A stretch of 6,897 nucleotides of DNA from Acidobacteriaceae bacterium. Its GTDB lineage: Bacteria > Acidobacteriota > Terriglobia > Terriglobales > Acidobacteriaceae. Below, piece by piece: positions 5,123 through 6,897 of this stretch. Under the pieces are notes generated by a model, which worked only from the letters and a program-made list of their open reading frames with translations, was not told the DNA's origin and did no database searches. Made by a program: the position numbers and the translations under genes. How positions within the stretch are numbered: position 1 is the first letter of the stretch; each line of letters opens with the position of its first letter. The stretch covers positions 1-6,897 of the forward strand of contig PLBX01000213.1 of NCBI GenBank assembly GCA_003135495.1. The letters are read 5' to 3'.

Positions 5123-6897
5123 TTAGAAATCGAACCTGATTGCTAGCTGCGTAATGCGGTGACCACCCGTGTCCCCAGTAGTTGACGTTGACTGGCCGAA
5201 CAGCGGACTGGCAAAGTTCGCGCCACCCGCAGTGTCCGGATTTAGGAAATTAGGATGGTTTAGCAGATCAAAGAAGTTCGCATCGAATCTGAAGGCCGCA
5301 CGCTCGTTGATCTTAAAGCTCTTACTGACGCCGAAATCAACATTAGCAAAATGCGGTCCAGGGATTGCACCTCTACCCAAGTTCGGGTCGCACCACAGTC
5401 CGCCATGCGTGTTGACGTTTATAGCGGGATTCGTTAAGCACGAAGCAGCGGATACGAATTGGGTCGGGTCGAAATATTGGCGCCCAGCAGATGAACCGTT
5501 TGTGGGCGGAAGGATTTTTTGCTGAATAGCGCCGAGAACGGTACCCGGTCCCACGAAATTGGGACGATCGATACGAGTTCCGTCCTTATTGGAGTCACTC
5601 GAGCCGTCGTACAAGCCAATTGGTGCGCCAGTATTCCACGAGACAATGCCATTCATTGCCCAACCGCCCAGGAAGCGGTTTCCGTGGAAGACGGGTAAGT
5701 TATAGTTAAATGACACCACGATCCGGTGACGAATATCAAAGTCGGATGGGCCGTAATCGTTTCTTAAGTTTTGAACATCCGTTGCGGAAACAGCCAAAGT
5801 CCTGGATCTAAACACATCACTTAGTTCGTCGAGAGACTTGGCATAAGTGTAATTAGCGTTCATGGATAGCCCGTAGCTAAAGCGTTTACGAAGTGTTAGA
5901 TCAAATGCGTTGTAGTTGGAACCATAGTAATTTCCGCGTGCGTTATCGCTGTTGAAAATCTGATTGGGGCGCGCCGCCAAAGGACCGGTGGAACCGAACG
6001 AGACCCGGCCGTCAAACGTATTGCGGTTGACGATGCCGATGAGCTTACGACCCTCGGTGCCAACATAATTGGCTTCAAGAGCCCAATCCTTGCCCAGCGC
6101 ATATTCCAGTCCGAAGTTTTGCTGCATGTAATACGGCGACACGAGGTTCTGATCCATGTGCCGAGGCACAGGCTTCGGCAATCCACCCGGGAAGAAGGTA
6201 GGGTTCACGAACGCCGCGGTAGAGGTAAAAGGAATGGTTAACAGGCCAGGCGTCTGTAGCGCTCCCAAAGCAACCCCACTGCTGAAACCAGTTACCTCAT
6301 CCGCATAGTAGGGGGCATTAAAGCGGATGTTCTCGAACACGTTGTTATAGATGCGATCGTAAAATTCTCCGAAAGCACCCCTGACCACAAGCTTTTGGTT
6401 CCCCATCGTATCCAATGCAAATCCGACGCGCGGCCCAAAGTTATTCAGGTCCTTATTCCAAATGCTGGTGTTGTGCACTTGAAATGTCGCGCCAGCTTCG
6501 TACGAGTAATACTGGCTGTTTGACGGAAAGAACTGATTACACGGAGGTGCAGCGCAGGAAAACGGAGTCACGCCGTCACCGAAATAAACGTTCGAATCAA
6601 TATTCGGCTGGAAATTATGAGGCGGTCCGAAATATTCCCATCGTAATCCAAGGTTCACGGTTAGCCGCGAAGTTACGCGCCAATCATCCTGCCCGTAGAT
6701 GCCCACTTCGTTCGCGCGGTATCCGCGATAGAAGTTTGGCACCGCACCGGTGCTTGGCACTACTGCGGCCCCCGCGTAGTACCACGAACCGATTCCAGGA
6801 TAACCATAGTGTTGGTTGATCGCGTCGGTGAATACGCCGTCGGTGATAAGGGATTCCGCACCCCAACTGGCAAAGTGACCATATGCATCGTTACTGA
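5123..6897 (-). CDS. TonB-dependent receptor, Oar-like outer-membrane beta-barrel, C-terminal part
   Basis: The frame is open from the window edge (first full codon at 6895) to TAA at 5123, giving 590 residues without a start, so the signal peptide, any carboxypeptidase-regulatory-like domain, and the plug lie outside the window. A GTG at 6760 is an internal codon, since barrel-like sequence continues upstream of it (SNDAYGHFASWGAESLI). The visible part is barrel. IYGQDDWRV and LTVNLGLRWEYFGPP (about 66-92) are the wording usual for acidobacterial Oar-like receptors. Alternating strand patterns follow, including NAFDLTLRKRFSYGLSMNAN and HRIVVSFNYNLP. The end, HRITQLAIRFDF, finishes on the aromatic residue expected for outer-membrane barrel insertion. 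Full-length relatives are usually about 1,000-1,200 residues, so roughly half is present. The transported substrate is unknown, and no SusD-like partner is in the window. The gene is followed by a strong terminator. Confidence 0.9.
   Translation of the reverse strand, partial: SNDAYGHFASWGAESLITDGVFTDAINQHYGYPGIGSWYYAGAAVVPSTGAVPNFYRGYRANEVGIYGQDDWRVTSRLTVNLGLRWEYFGPPHNFQPNIDSNVYFGDGVTPFSCAAPPCNQFFPSNSQYYSYEAGATFQVHNTSIWNKDLNNFGPRVGFALDTMGNQKLVVRGAFGEFYDRIYNNVFENIRFNAPYYADEVTGFSSGVALGALQTPGLLTIPFTSTAAFVNPTFFPGGLPKPVPRHMDQNLVSPYYMQQNFGLEYALGKDWALEANYVGTEGRKLIGIVNRNTFDGRVSFGSTGPLAARPNQIFNSDNARGNYYGSNYNAFDLTLRKRFSYGLSMNANYTYAKSLDELSDVFRSRTLAVSATDVQNLRNDYGPSDFDIRHRIVVSFNYNLPVFHGNRFLGGWAMNGIVSWNTGAPIGLYDGSSDSNKDGTRIDRPNFVGPGTVLGAIQQKILPPTNGSSAGRQYFDPTQFVSAASCLTNPAINVNTHGGLWCDPNLGRGAIPGPHFANVDFGVSKSFKINERAAFRFDANFFDLLNHPNFLNPDTAGGANFASPLFGQSTSTTGDTGGHRITQLAIRFDF

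Noticed and set aside
5123..6760. Receptor gene starting at the GTG at 6760
   Set aside because: The frame continues upstream to the window edge with barrel-like sequence, and a 545-residue receptor would lack its signal and plug. The GTG is an internal Val.
6415..6819. A 134-residue plus-strand open frame rich in Arg
   Set aside because: It is opposite the receptor barrel, and its Arg/Ser-rich composition is typical of an antisense shadow.
5123..6897. SusC-like member of a glycan utilisation locus with the sulfatase-like genes
   Set aside because: No SusD-like gene is present, a strong terminator separates the receptor from the sulfatase-like gene, and the barrel wording fits Oar-like receptors better.

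Overview
The window looks like the chromosome of an acidobacterium, or of a close relative in the Koribacter/Terriglobia group. This is inferred from gene content and protein style. Two exported 'sulfatase-like + TPR' proteins carry the linker motif DPKDKI..AN. A large outer-membrane barrel has the wording usual for acidobacterial Oar-like TonB-dependent receptors (QDDWRVTSRLTVNLGLRWEY, aromatic C-terminal residue). A COG3379-type phosphohydrolase is also present. No rRNA, tRNA, transposase, integrase or CRISPR array is visible.

Layout from left to right: (1) bases 1-897, minus strand, the N-terminal 299 residues of a lipoprotein-like alkaline-phosphatase-superfamily phosphohydrolase (COG3379 type), cut by the window edge. 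(2) bases 898-1177, a 280-base divergent intergenic region with a dyad/direct-repeat cluster and a short-period tandem repeat. (3) bases 1178-2887, plus strand, an exported sulfatase-fold protein with C-terminal TPRs that has lost several metal-binding and active-site positions. (4) bases 2961-5015, minus strand, a longer, apparently intact paralogue of gene 3, placed tail to tail with it across a short gap that holds a hairpin. (5) an intrinsic terminator at about 5071-5097, minus strand. (6) bases 5123-6897, minus strand, the C-terminal 590 residues of a TonB-dependent receptor, cut by the window edge.

The three left-hand genes all belong to the alkaline phosphatase superfamily and all appear to be exported, so the segment is a small locus for extracytoplasmic phospho- or sulfo-ester chemistry. 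The most interesting point is the tail-to-tail paralogue pair. One member keeps the metal ligands, with Thr at the nucleophile position instead of the Cys/Ser of true sulfatases. The other keeps the fold signatures and TPR tail but lacks the DPH motif and the Asp of the DHG motif, which suggests a pseudoenzyme. The receptor gene ends in its own terminator and is probably a separate transcription unit. No wholly new multi-gene system is evident.
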